Of a stretch of 37,860 nucleotides of DNA, positions 17,343-26,236 are shown one piece after another. How positions within the stretch are numbered: position 1 is the stretch's first letter; each line of letters starts with the position of its first letter. Under the pieces are notes generated by a model. The model was given only the letters and a program-made list of their open reading frames with translations, ran no database searches and was not told the origin of the DNA. Position numbers and translations under genes: made by a program. The stretch comes from Vulcanimicrobiota bacterium (GTDB lineage: Bacteria > Vulcanimicrobiota > Vulcanimicrobiia > Vulcanimicrobiales > Vulcanimicrobiaceae). The stretch lies in the NCBI GenBank assembly GCA_003140855.1, contig PLLF01000041.1, forward strand, positions 1-37,860. The letters run 5' to 3'.

Positions 17343-20300
17343 AGCGGCCTCCCGGTAGGAGCAGAGCAAATTCACCATCGACATTTGCTCGGGCGTTTTG
17401 CACGGCGCGTCCAGCAGGCGCGGGCTGCAGACGATCACACTGATGCATTGAGCTCGCGAGATTGCCACATTGAACCGGTTCTTATCGAAGAGGAAGGCTG
17501 CGTCGCGCGGCAGCGTTTCGGAACTCGACGTCGCCATGCTGTACAGCACCACCGGAGCCTCCTGGCCTTGGAATTTGTCCACAGTGCCGACTTGCACTCC
17601 GAGATATCCGGCAGCGTCAAGGAGCTCGCGAATCCGCAGGCGCTGCAAGTTGTAAGGAGTAACGACGAGGATATCTTCCTGCGTCATTGGTCGGCTCGGC
17701 CGATCTTTTATCGTGACCTGGCCCTGCAGCAGCAGCGCGACTTCGTCCACGATGCGCTGCGCTTCCTCATCAGAACGCCGGCCGTTTCCGTCATGCGTGA
17801 CCGGCATGTAGATAGGACCACCCCCGCGAAGACCGGGAGATACGACGGCGTTGTTTGCCGTCAAGGCCTGGTTGTGCAGGCGTCCTTCGTAGATTGCATC
17901 GGAGATGAAGGTGCAGATCGCGGGCTGCATCCGGTACGTTGTATCCAAGAAGAGGCCGCGATCCGGGGGGATCGTTTCATCGTCCCCAAGCAAATGCTCG
18001 AGGATTGAGAGATCGGTTCCGGTCGGATGTGAACCCTTCGTTACTTGCGGGAGTTGAAGCGGATCGCCCAACAGTACGACGTTTTTTGCGGCCGGCGAGG
18101 CAACCAATGCATCGGCCAGGGATATCTGCCCAGCCTCGTCGAGAAAGAGATAGTCGAACTTTTCAACCAGACTCGCGTCCGCCCAGGCGTATGTCGTCCC
18201 GGCCGCGAGGACGCAATCGCCCGACGTAAGCGCTTGGATATCGTCCGCGCTTGCGATCATCGGCCACTCCGCGAGCGCTACATAGGGTGAGCCTTCGGTC
18301 GTTGCACTCTCTTTGTGGCAGCCGTGAAAGCGGTAATTGCGTTCCTTGGCCGTTTCCTCAATCTTGCGCAGCAGATTATGCACGGCTTTGTGGCTTTGCG
18401 CGACGATACCGACGCGTTTGCCGGCCTTGAGCAGATCGACGATCGTCCAAGCACCGATCGTCGTTTTTCCCGAGCCCGGCGGTCCTTGTGCGAAGAGATA
18501 ACTGTTATCCAGCCTTTGGATGATGCTTGAAACGGATTCTTTCGTAACCTCCGCGGGTTGGATGAGCCCCGCGTTTTTTAGACGGGGCCTACGCTTTAGC
18601 AACATCTCCAGCGTGGCCGGAAAACGCGACCGCAGTGTTCCGTCGATGTAACTTTGCGCGATCAGTTCCATGGCTGCGCGTTTCTTGTTCTGCGAAAGCG
18701 GCGTTCCCGGGATGAGCGCGCGCAAATTCTGCGGTTCGATCGCCTTGGACAGTTTGATCTGCAGGATGCGTGCTGTTTTATCAATATCGACGATTTTGCC
18801 GGCGTTCTTACCTGTGTGCGGATCGTGGCTTGGCCGCCTATGCTCCTGCTGCGGAAAGGCGTACGTGTAGACGAGATTGCGATCCTGGGGTCCGTGCTTG
18901 TACGGCGCAATGTCGGCGCACAGCGTGAGCCCGCCAATGGCTTCATCGTCGTACTCTTGCAGATCCTCAGGGTTGGCGCGGCGGTCGAAATACTTCCACC
19001 ATTCGGGTTTGGTCTCGCGGCGGTGGTACTGCACGAGGTTGCCGAGCAGCCAGCGCCCGCGCAGCGATTCGTTCCACTCGCGCAGCTCCGATAGCGAATC
19101 GGGCGCGGGCAAATTATCCAGCAATCTCGCCTCGAGTTCGGTGCGTGCCGGCTCCTCGTCGGCTTTAACCTCCGGATTGGGCCGCCACGGAAGAGGCTGC
19201 GGCAAAGTGGCGTTGAACTCGTTGCGCACCACGAGCAGCCATTCGCGCAAACGATACGTCGAACGGCAGTCATCTTCGTTGTATGCGCGGATATCTTCGA
19301 GGATCGCGCCGTCCTTGCGATCGGTCAGCCACGCCTCGAACATGACGATCGATTCATCGCCTCCCTTGACTTGCGTCTCCCGCTCCAGACCGTAGAATGC
19401 CTCGACTTTCTTGATGGAATACGACGGCTGCGAGATCCACAAACCTTGGCGGACCACGGGGAAGAGATCGATGAAGACTCCCTTGCGCAAAAAGTCGTCC
19501 ACTTCGCGCTCGCGCGACGCAAAACGTCCCATCAGGTGCTTAAGAGCGGAGATCTCGTACGACGCGTAGTGATAGACGTGTGCGTCGGGATACTGCTCGC
19601 GCCGCTGCACGACGAAGTCGACGAACTGCTCGAACGCCGTTTGTTCTTTGGAGGGGTCGGTCGCCCACAGCGCCCGGTATTCGTCTTCGTCTGGCAAATA
19701 AACCCCCCACAGATACTCGAGGCCGCGATCGGGACGGTAGAGCGGGTCGCCCTCGATATCGAAGAAGATGTCTCCCTGCGCAGGTGCGGGCAGTTTTGCG
19801 AAGCCGCCCAGTTCATCTTCCTGACGGAAACGGTAGAAGTGTTGGCCGCCCTCTCCGTTCCGCCGGGACTGACGATGCAGATGCTGCTGCTGGGCCTGCT
19901 GTTGTAGGCGCCCAAAGGTCGTTTCCGTCATCTTCCGCGGCCGCTGCGCGTTTTCGGCGGCCAATTCCGCAAGCGTCGTGATGCCGCCGGCGTGAAGTTT
20001 TGCGATCTGATCGCTGCGCATGCTGGCCACCAAACTCAAGTGGTCGTCATCGTCGCGGCGCTTGGAGCATTGCGAGTTCCACGGACAAATCGAACAGTGC
20101 GCGCACTCGGTCGGATAGACGTCGAGCCCAGTCTCCATGCTTCCAAGAAACGAGCTCTTCACGTGCCGATAGTATGCGGCGTAGTCGTTGAGCCGAAATT
20201 TCGCCTGCTCGCCGCTTCCCAGGACGATGTATCCGAACTCTGGCGCCGTGCCTTGAATGCGCGACAGATGTTCGCTGTAATTACAGAGCTGAATCAGAAA

Positions 20301-20744
20301 ATACGGCTTCGGATGGAGCGCAAGTTTGGTGTCGATGACCTCATAACTCCACTCCCAGCGCTCGCTCGGCGTATCAATGCGCCGCAAGAAATCGGCGTGC
20401 CCCAGAAAAGTGCCGTCGAAGAATGTCGCTTGGTAGATGTGCCGGACGCCTTGTTCCATCGCGCGAATGGTGCGGGCCTCGGCTTCGCGTAAACCGGCTG
20501 CGGTGTTGTCGCCAGGCCTTTCAAAAACTTCGACGCCGCCGTTCAACTCGAGCAAGCGATCGAGGTAGCGGCGTTCGTGTTCCTCGCCTTTGCGCGCGAT
20601 CAGGGCGGTCATCGGGTCGGTTTCGGCCGGTCGCACTTTTTCGCCGAGCGCAACGAGGCGGTCGAGCTCGCTCAGGTGACGGCATTCGAGAAAATTATTG
20701 AGATCGGACGCCGAGTAGACGAAACGGCCGTCAATGCGCTGCAT
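17289..20744 (-). CDS. TM0106-type RecB-like nuclease / DEDD exonuclease / SF1 helicase fusion
   Basis: 1151 residues in three modules. Residues 1-230: a PD-(D/E)XK nuclease with GHADFLRRID and YEVIDTKLA as catalytic motifs, framed by Cys in FLECRHL and CAHCSICPWNSQC, the spacing of an iron-sulfur staple as in Cas4/AddB/Dna2. About 320-510: an RNase H-like DEDD 3'-5' exonuclease (FFDIEGDP, YHYASYEISAL, YNEDDCRST). About 740-1130: a UPF1/Dna2-like SF1 helicase with GPPGSGKTT, LFLDEAGQ, LGDPLQLPQV, VDKFQGQEAPVV and FNVAISRA. Known members are predicted DNA or RNA processing enzymes of unsettled role. The start ATG at 20744 has AGGG just upstream. It stands alone in its orientation, overlapping the gene after rpoC by 54 nt. 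Confidence 0.93.
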   Translation of the reverse strand: MQRIDGRFVYSASDLNNFLECRHLSELDRLVALGEKVRPAETDPMTALIARKGEEHERRYLDRLLELNGGVEVFERPGDNTAAGLREAEARTIRAMEQGVRHIYQATFFDGTFLGHADFLRRIDTPSERWEWSYEVIDTKLALHPKPYFLIQLCNYSEHLSRIQGTAPEFGYIVLGSGEQAKFRLNDYAAYYRHVKSSFLGSMETGLDVYPTECAHCSICPWNSQCSKRRDDDDHLSLVASMRSDQIAKLHAGGITTLAELAAENAQRPRKMTETTFGRLQQQAQQQHLHRQSRRNGEGGQHFYRFRQEDELGGFAKLPAPAQGDIFFDIEGDPLYRPDRGLEYLWGVYLPDEDEYRALWATDPSKEQTAFEQFVDFVVQRREQYPDAHVYHYASYEISALKHLMGRFASREREVDDFLRKGVFIDLFPVVRQGLWISQPSYSIKKVEAFYGLERETQVKGGDESIVMFEAWLTDRKDGAILEDIRAYNEDDCRSTYRLREWLLVVRNEFNATLPQPLPWRPNPEVKADEEPARTELEARLLDNLPAPDSLSELREWNESLRGRWLLGNLVQYHRRETKPEWWKYFDRRANPEDLQEYDDEAIGGLTLCADIAPYKHGPQDRNLVYTYAFPQQEHRRPSHDPHTGKNAGKIVDIDKTARILQIKLSKAIEPQNLRALIPGTPLSQNKKRAAMELIAQSYIDGTLRSRFPATLEMLLKRRPRLKNAGLIQPAEVTKESVSSIIQRLDNSYLFAQGPPGSGKTTIGAWTIVDLLKAGKRVGIVAQSHKAVHNLLRKIEETAKERNYRFHGCHKESATTEGSPYVALAEWPMIASADDIQALTSGDCVLAAGTTYAWADASLVEKFDYLFLDEAGQISLADALVASPAAKNVVLLGDPLQLPQVTKGSHPTGTDLSILEHLLGDDETIPPDRGLFLDTTYRMQPAICTFISDAIYEGRLHNQALTANNAVVSPGLRGGGPIYMPVTHDGNGRRSDEEAQRIVDEVALLLQGQVTIKDRPSRPMTQEDILVVTPYNLQRLRIRELLDAAGYLGVQVGTVDKFQGQEAPVVLYSMATSSSETLPRDAAFLFDKNRFNVAISRAQCISVIVCSPRLLDAPCKTPEQMSMVNLLCSYREAALTLAPMAMEQAAEKVAK

Positions 20745-20780
20745 GCCCTAGCTATACCTTAGCGCTGTGCCATACGCCTG

Positions 20781-20804
20781 GCATTGGAGCATTGGAGCAT
20801 TGGA
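20781..20804. repeat. 8-bp tandem repeat, three copies
   Basis: GCATTGGA occurs three times head to tail at 20781, 20789 and 20797. It lies between the helicase start and the stop codon of the lipoprotein gene on the same strand, and ends just beyond that stop codon. Copy number may vary between strains by slippage. Confidence 0.85.
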
Positions 20805-20805
20805 T

Positions 20806-21192
20806 CTATTGCGTGGTGAAACTTCCTGAAGAGCCGCCGTAGACCCGGCATGGCCCCGGCTCTACAACCGCGATGGTGTACATCGTGTGCGCCGAGAGCT
20901 GCGGAATCGATACGGAAGTGGTACCGTCCGATTGGTTTGCGGAAGGGCTAGAGAACACTTGAGTGCCGTCGCTGCCCTGCAGCGTTATCGAGAACGGGTC
21001 GGGACTGTTACGGAAAACCAATTCGCTGATCGCCGCCGACACATTCGTCGCACCGTTCGCCGGCGAAACCATCTGAAGCGCGATTGCCAGGGCGGGGCAG
21101 ACCGTTTGGCCCAAGGGAGATCTCCCCGTGCTCGGAGTCGCGCAGGCGCAAAGAAGCACTGAGAACAACGCACCAACCGCGAACGGGCGCAC
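20806..21192 (-). CDS. Putative lipoprotein with Ig-like domain
   Basis: 128 residues; GTG start, 3 nt after the desaturase stop on the same strand, so translation is probably coupled. The hydrophobic N-terminus (MRPFAVGALFSVLLCAC) ends in a lipobox-like LCAC with Cys17 as lipid site; Cys at -2 is unusual. The mature part (VSPANGATNVSAAISELVFRN...FSITLQGSDGTQVFS...LSAHTMYTIAVVEPG) has the spacing of a bacterial Ig-like (SbsA/fibronectin-type) beta-sandwich. The function is unknown; surface display is likely. The tandem repeat at 20781 sits directly past the stop. Confidence 0.72.
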   Translation of the reverse strand: MRPFAVGALFSVLLCACATPSTGRSPLGQTVCPALAIALQMVSPANGATNVSAAISELVFRNSPDPFSITLQGSDGTQVFSSPSANQSDGTTSVSIPQLSAHTMYTIAVVEPGPCRVYGGSSGSFTTQ

Positions 21193-21195
21193 CGG

Positions 21196-22053
21196 CTAGA
21201 CGGGGTGTGGTTTGCGCCTGGTTACGCGCAGCCGGGCGCGTAACGCCTCGCTCGGCACGCGCACGCGGTCGGCGAGCCGGACGAGCCACAAGAACTTGAT
21301 CGTCCACCAAGTTATGTCGAATTCGTACCACGCCAAGCCGTGACGCGCCGAGTACGGAAACGCATGATGGTTGTTGTGCCAGCCTTCACCGAAGGAAAGC
21401 AGCGCGACCCACCAAGAGTTGGTGGAGCGGTCGGTCGTCTTGTACGTGCGGTATCCGAACATGTGCGTCGCGCTGTTCACGAGCCACGTCGAGTGATAGG
21501 CGAAAACGAGACGCCCGAAGACGGCCCAGACGACGAACGGCCACCCGCCTATTGCCAGCAGCATGCCGGCGAAAGCAACCTGGATCGGAAAATTCAATTG
21601 GTAAAGCGCGCGGTAGAACCGCTCGTTCCAAAGATCCGGACAGTATTTTTGAAACTCGGGCACGGTTCGTGGCACGTCGGGGTTGGGTTTGAAGAGCCAT
21701 TCCCAATGCGCCCAGCCGAAGCCGCGGCCGGCATCGTGCGGATCGCCGTTTTGATCGGAATGCGCGTGGTGGCGGCGGTGGGTTGCCACCCACGAAATCG
21801 GATCGCCTTGCATGGCGAGCAGCCCTAAAATGGCCGTCGCATATTCCACCGGTTTGACCAGCCGCACGCTGCGGTGCGTTAAGGTGCGGTGATAACAGAG
21901 CGTAATGCCCCACGCTCCCGTCGCATACGCGACGCACGCGGCGGCGATCAGCGCCGGCCAAGAAAAGAAGATCGGAACGAAAATCGCCAGGGCACAAAGG
22001 TGAATAATTAAGAGGCCGATACCGTTTGGCCAATTTGGGCGCGCGTCAACCAT
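21196..22053 (-). CDS. Acyl-CoA/fatty-acid delta-9-type desaturase
   Basis: 285 residues. The three histidine boxes of membrane di-iron desaturases are all present: HRTLTH (55-60), HRRHH (92-96) and HNNHH (226-230, within EGWHNNHH). Two pairs of hydrophobic helices lie before and between them. The spacing matches stearoyl-CoA-type delta-9 desaturases, which insert a cis double bond into acyl chains at the inner membrane with O2 and reducing equivalents, adjusting membrane fluidity. ATG start with AGGGA about 11 nt upstream. It lies downstream of the LuxR-type regulator on the same strand, with a hairpin between them, and upstream of the lipoprotein. Confidence 0.96.
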   Translation of the reverse strand: MVDARPNWPNGIGLLIIHLCALAIFVPIFFSWPALIAAACVAYATGAWGITLCYHRTLTHRSVRLVKPVEYATAILGLLAMQGDPISWVATHRRHHAHSDQNGDPHDAGRGFGWAHWEWLFKPNPDVPRTVPEFQKYCPDLWNERFYRALYQLNFPIQVAFAGMLLAIGGWPFVVWAVFGRLVFAYHSTWLVNSATHMFGYRTYKTTDRSTNSWWVALLSFGEGWHNNHHAFPYSARHGLAWYEFDITWWTIKFLWLVRLADRVRVPSEALRARLRVTRRKPHPV

Positions 22054-22075
22054 GCAGTAAGCTTTCCCTATTCAG

Positions 22076-22099
22076 CGCCGTCTCAACACTGAGGCGGCG
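22076..22099. other. Inverted repeat between LuxR regulator and desaturase
   Basis: CGCCGTCTCA (22076-22085) pairs with TGAGGCGGCG (22090-22099), one wobble, loop ACAC. There is no T-run on either side, so simple termination is doubtful; it may be a partial terminator, processing site or operator for the desaturase. Confidence 0.5.
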
Positions 22100-22100
22100 G

Positions 22101-22538
22101 CTATACTAATCCGGCGCGAATTGCATACACGGCGACTTGCGTGCGCGCGGTCAAATTCATCTTCGCCAAGATGTGTGAAATGTGATTTTTCACCGTTTTG
22201 TCGCTAAGTTTCAGGCGGGAAGATATTTCCTTATTCGAAAGGCCTTCGGCTACCAGCCGAACGACCTCTAGCTCGCGGTCCGAAAGCGTCGAAAGCGCTT
22301 TGCCGTCCGGCGCCCGCATAGCTTTGAGTGGCGCCGAGGCGGCCACGAATGGAACCATGCGCTTGAGCGTGTCGATCGCCTCGCCTATCGTCATGGCCCG
22401 CAGCGTCACCGCTAGCGAAGACGCCTCTCCAAGCACGTCTATCTGCTCGTCGAGGGCCAGCAGGCGCCCCAGGGTTTGTGAGATGGCGGGTTCCGTGCCG
22501 GCGAGAACGTCGGGGGCGGCCTCGGGTGAAAGGGCCAT
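22101..22538 (-). CDS. LuxR-type HTH regulator without receiver domain
   Basis: 145 residues from ATG 22538, chosen because GGAG lies 5 nt upstream; a GTG at 22607 in frame is less likely. The C-terminal 65 residues (LSDRELEVVRLVAEGLSNKEISSRLKLSDKTVKNHISHILAKMNLTARTQVAVYAI) are a full NarL/LuxR DNA-binding domain. The N-terminal 75 residues (ALSPEAAPDVLAGTEPAI...LGRLLALDEQIDVLGEASSLAVTLRA) lack the Asp/Lys signature of receiver domains and match no sensor fold I recognise. It could respond to a small ligand or a protein partner. It is divergent from the BTAD-type regulator, and the desaturase is directly downstream, a candidate target. Confidence 0.88.
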   Translation of the reverse strand: MALSPEAAPDVLAGTEPAISQTLGRLLALDEQIDVLGEASSLAVTLRAMTIGEAIDTLKRMVPFVAASAPLKAMRAPDGKALSTLSDRELEVVRLVAEGLSNKEISSRLKLSDKTVKNHISHILAKMNLTARTQVAVYAIRAGLV

Positions 22539-22637
22539 AGCGTCTCCGGATAGTCGAAAAGCGGGAAGGACCTCGGTCGAAGAGTCGCTCCGTACGAGGC
22601 CGTACACAACACGGTACCGGGAGCACTTGTCCTGGGC

Positions 22638-22676
22638 CTTACGGACTATAACAAGGTCCTTACAAAGCGCTTACAA
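22638..22676. promoter_or_regulatory. Direct repeats in the divergent regulator intergenic region
   Basis: CTTAC recurs at 22638, 22659 and 22670; the last two extend to CTTACAA. Spacings of 21 and 11 nt are two and one helical turns, as expected for tandem binding of an activator. TATAAC (22647-22652) and TATTAT (22686-22691) are possible -10 boxes nearby, without clear -35 partners. Confidence 0.45.
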
Positions 22677-22729
22677 GAGTAGGGGTATTATGAGAGTCCC
22701 CCGGCAGGACGCCGTCGTAATGAGCGGCG

Positions 22730-25600
22730 ATGGGAGCTGGGCCAAAATCTGCGGGATTCGAAATCCGGCGTGAGTCGTTGCTGGAGCGCTTCCAAAAAGT
22801 GCAGCCGAAGATCGTTGCGCTTTTGGCGCCGGCCGGTTTTGGAAAATCGACGCTCGCCCGCCAGCTGCTTTCTTCGAAAACTCAAGCTACCGTCTGTGAC
22901 GTATCCGATGTGGCGGGCGACCTCGAGCTTGCGCGACGCTTGATTCCGGCCTTGGCTTCCGAAGATCCCGATCGCACGCAAACGCTCACCCAGCGCGAGC
23001 TGATGATGGGCGACGCCGGCACCAGCGTCGCGGATCGTGTAAATCTGGCGCTCGAGGCCTGGAAAGAGCCGATCGAAGATTCGATGTTCGTTTTTGAAAA
23101 TAGCGAACACTTGGTGCGCGATACGGCCGCGCGCGAATTTTTCAGCCGCTTGCTGGCGCAGCGGCCGCCCGGACGCGTCGTGGTCATATGCTCGCGTGAA
23201 AGTCTGCGCGTGCACCTCACGCGCTTTGCATCGCCGCACGAGATTTTGACGCTGCGCGCGGATGACCTAGCTTTCGATCGCTCGGAGCTCGGAGAGCTTT
23301 TTGGAGCGCACGCCGACCGGCCGGGTTTCCTCGCCCGCATCATGCAACTGTCGCAGGGCTGGCCGATCGCAGTTTTTCTCTTGCGCCGTTTTGCAAGCGA
23401 AGGCCGCATCGACAACCTGCTCGAGAGCCTGAACGACGTCGCCTTCGAAGAACTCCACGACTACCTCGCGGATCAAGTCTTGGCTTCGCTCGATCCGGTC
23501 CTGGTCGAGGCGCTCTTTGCGTGCGCGTGCATCCCGAACGCACGCGTCGCGGATTTGCGAGCCGCTTTGCCGGAAGAGCACGCGGTGCGCGCTTTGGAAG
23601 ATTTCGCCAAAGAGTCACCCTTTCTAACGCGCTCGGACGAAGCGTTCGTGCTGCATCCGTTGCTGAGCTCGCTATTGGTAGAGCACCGGCGCGAACAGCG
23701 TGAAGAAATGCTTTTGCGCGTGGCATCGGCGCACGCCCATGCCAAACGCTATCAGCGGGCCGCCGAGCTTCATTTGGCACGCGGCGATCAAGAAGCTGCC
23801 GCGGAGGTTCTCGGCCGGCACGAGGTCATACGCGACCGCGCGCCGTCGATGGAGTACGCGCGCGTGCTGGCATCGCTCGATCACACGCTCGTGCAACGCT
23901 ATCCGCGCTTGTGGGCAGTCACTGCTATGCTGCGCATGTTCTGTATCGACTCCGAGGAGTTGCTCGACGAAGCCGAATCGCTCTGGCGCACGCTTCCGCC
24001 GGAAGTCAGTTCCGCGGAGCGTGGTTACGTGCTGCTGTTCCGCGTTATCCTAATGAGTTATATCGGCTTGATCGACGAAGCCGAAGAAATGCTCGAAGCG
24101 TTTATTGCTGAGCGAAACGGCGAAACGCCGTCGAAAGACTACGTCGAGGCATATTTGAGTTATATGCTGGGCGTCATTCGTTCGCGAAAAGGCCGGCTTG
24201 GGCAAGCCGAACGCGATTTGACCGCGGCGCTTCCTCAGGTGGGCGGAACGGACATTGCCGGCTCGGGAACGTTGTTGACCCTTGGTGCCGATATCGCGCG
24301 CGCGCGCGGCGAATTCGCGGTGGCCCGGCAGTTCGTGGATCGCGCGCTGGAAGGAGCGCGGCGTTCGGGACTCTGGAACTTCATCGCTTTCGATCTGGGT
24401 GAAGCGTGTTTTGGGGCGTGGTTCGCCGGTGACGATTCGTCATTCGTCCGGTACGGAGTCGAACTCGACGAGGTGGTGCACCGCAACGGAGTTCGCGGCC
24501 TCTCATATTTTGCGGCCGTGGCGCGCGGCCGCGCCGAACAGCCTGCCGATGCCGATCTCTTGAAATTCGTCGCGTGCGGACGAATAATCGCCGCTACGGC
24601 TTCAGCCGAAGCGCAACTTTCGATCCGGCATGCGCGTGCGGCCGTGGCCGCCGCGCAGCAGTTGCACTCGCCGTTTACCGAGTCGCTTGCCTACCTGACG
24701 CTGGCCGTTTACGATTCTGCGCACGCCGCCGAGAGTTATGAATCAGCGGTTCGCGCTGCCGCACGTTGTGAATCGCCGGCGTTGCAAAACGCGGTGCGCG
24801 CCGTTGCAGAAGGGCGCGCCGATTTTGGGATGCTCAACGCGTTTGTGACGCGCTTGCAGCACGAGCGCGCCGATCAAGCCCCGCCCCTCGAAGTGCTGCT
24901 TGCGAAGGGGACCGTGCGTATCGCCGGCCACGATTTGTCGCTCTCGGAACGCGAATTCGCGCTGCTGGTTGCGCTTTCTATCCGGCGCGAAAACGTGCCG
25001 CGCGCGCGCCTGACCGATCTGCTCTGGCCCGAGCTCGACGAATACTCCGCTCGCAACGCACTGAGTGTTTGCTTGCACCGGCTGCGCGCACACCTGAACG
25101 TCGATCAGAGCATCGTGCGCAGCAAGGACGGCTACGCGCTGCACGATGACGTTCGCGTCGACCTATGGGAGATCGAGCGCAATGTTACCGGTTTGCGCTC
25201 GCGCACGGCGCTGGGCGATACCGAACGCGCGCTGCTGTCGGCGATCTACGAACAACTGCGCCAAAAGCGGCCGGCGCGTATGCTGCAGTGGGATTGGTTC
25301 GAGCCGACCGAGCGCCACATTCGCGAATTGCGGCTCGAAGTTGCGCACCGGCTCGCATCCGACGCGCTCAGCCACGGCCACGTCCATCAAGCATTGGAAC
25401 TGGCCGAAGAAATGATAGGGTACGACCCTTGCGACGAAGCGGGCCGCGAGCTCGCCATCACGGCGCACCTGCGCCGCGGAGACCGCGCTGCTGCCATGCG
25501 CCAATACCGGCAGTATCGTGAAACGCTGCTGGCGGAGCTGCAATGCGAACCGTCGGATGAAATTAAGCAGCTCGTCGGACTCGCGGAACACAGCGCGTGA
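22730..25600 (+). CDS. MalT-like STAND ATPase/TPR regulator with C-terminal BTAD domain
   Basis: 956 residues. N-terminal STAND-type NTPase: Walker A APAGFGKST (33-41). The expected Walker B reads MFVFENSEHL, lacking the usual acidic pair (for example DD), so nucleotide hydrolysis may be altered. A long helical TPR-like middle follows (about 330-720). The C-terminus has a winged-helix region (LSLSEREFALLVAL...ARNALSVCLHRLRAHL) and a bacterial transcriptional activator domain with TPR-like helices (about 830-956). Such SARP/AfsR-like or MalT-like proteins integrate ligand or partner signals. The start ATG 22730 lacks a strong ribosome binding site. It is divergent from the LuxR-type gene; the amidase-like gene starts 7 nt after its stop. 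Confidence 0.9.
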   Translation: MGAGPKSAGFEIRRESLLERFQKVQPKIVALLAPAGFGKSTLARQLLSSKTQATVCDVSDVAGDLELARRLIPALASEDPDRTQTLTQRELMMGDAGTSVADRVNLALEAWKEPIEDSMFVFENSEHLVRDTAAREFFSRLLAQRPPGRVVVICSRESLRVHLTRFASPHEILTLRADDLAFDRSELGELFGAHADRPGFLARIMQLSQGWPIAVFLLRRFASEGRIDNLLESLNDVAFEELHDYLADQVLASLDPVLVEALFACACIPNARVADLRAALPEEHAVRALEDFAKESPFLTRSDEAFVLHPLLSSLLVEHRREQREEMLLRVASAHAHAKRYQRAAELHLARGDQEAAAEVLGRHEVIRDRAPSMEYARVLASLDHTLVQRYPRLWAVTAMLRMFCIDSEELLDEAESLWRTLPPEVSSAERGYVLLFRVILMSYIGLIDEAEEMLEAFIAERNGETPSKDYVEAYLSYMLGVIRSRKGRLGQAERDLTAALPQVGGTDIAGSGTLLTLGADIARARGEFAVARQFVDRALEGARRSGLWNFIAFDLGEACFGAWFAGDDSSFVRYGVELDEVVHRNGVRGLSYFAAVARGRAEQPADADLLKFVACGRIIAATASAEAQLSIRHARAAVAAAQQLHSPFTESLAYLTLAVYDSAHAAESYESAVRAAARCESPALQNAVRAVAEGRADFGMLNAFVTRLQHERADQAPPLEVLLAKGTVRIAGHDLSLSEREFALLVALSIRRENVPRARLTDLLWPELDEYSARNALSVCLHRLRAHLNVDQSIVRSKDGYALHDDVRVDLWEIERNVTGLRSRTALGDTERALLSAIYEQLRQKRPARMLQWDWFEPTERHIRELRLEVAHRLASDALSHGHVHQALELAEEMIGYDPCDEAGRELAITAHLRRGDRAAAMRQYRQYRETLLAELQCEPSDEIKQLVGLAEHSA

Positions 25601-25607
25601 CGGCAGT

Positions 25608-26207
25608 ATGACATGGCTGGCGTTGGTTGTGGCGCTGGCATCGCCGCTACCGTCGCCCTCCCCACCGCCGCAACATTTCGACGCATTGATTTCCGCCGGC
25701 CACGAAGGCCGCCCGGCCAGCTGTATCCGTTTTCCAAAACGCCACTGTAATCTCGGCGCGTCGGGCGAGCGGCAATGGACGCCGATCGTCGCCGATGAAG
25801 TTGCTCGCGCGCTGCGGGCTGACGGGTTTACCGTTGCGCGCGAACCCGCGGATTTCGACGGAACCTTCGAGGTAAAGACAGCTGCGTTCATCCACTTCGA
25901 CGGAAACAATCGGCCGTGTTCGACGGGCGCGTCAATTGGCTACCACGACAGTTCTTCGAGCGCCGCAGCTCGTCTGTGGCGCGGCGTTTACGCTCGCTAT
26001 TTTCCATTCCGGTTCATGAACGACAATTTTACCGACAACCTGCGGGACTACTACGGCTTCAGGCAAGTGCACGCGAGTGCTGGAGCTCTGGTGATCGAAC
26101 TCGGCGAGATTACCTGCCCGGCGCAGCGGCAATGGCTTGCGCCCCGGTTGAAGTGGGAGGGCGACCTGATCGCATACGTTCTGAAAATGCTCATCGCCAA
26201 GAAGTGA
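25608..26207 (+). CDS. Exported protein resembling N-acetylmuramoyl-L-alanine amidase (Amidase_3)
   Basis: 199 residues from ATG 25608, 7 nt after the BTAD regulator stop; that start gives a signal-peptide-like N-terminus (MTWLALVVALASPLPSPSPPP). Zinc-amidase-like positions appear in order: LISAGHEG with His32 (compare DPGHGG), Glu54 before WTPIVADEVARALRADGFTV, His96 in AFIHFDGN, and Glu164 in LVIELGEIT. This is the H-E-H-E pattern of Amidase_3 cell-wall hydrolases, but the surrounding sequence is divergent, so the enzyme call is tentative. Cys39, Cys47, Cys104 and Cys169 could form disulfides outside the cytoplasm. Probably co-transcribed with the regulator. Confidence 0.65.
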   Translation: MTWLALVVALASPLPSPSPPPQHFDALISAGHEGRPASCIRFPKRHCNLGASGERQWTPIVADEVARALRADGFTVAREPADFDGTFEVKTAAFIHFDGNNRPCSTGASIGYHDSSSSAAARLWRGVYARYFPFRFMNDNFTDNLRDYYGFRQVHASAGALVIELGEITCPAQRQWLAPRLKWEGDLIAYVLKMLIAKK

Positions 26208-26236
26208 ATGCCGGCGTGCCCGCCTAAAGCGCCCCT

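Noticed and set aside
22720-22773. ATG at 22720 as start of the BTAD-MalT regulator
   Set aside because: It is in a different frame and reaches a stop after 17 codons; ATG 22730 is in the regulator frame.
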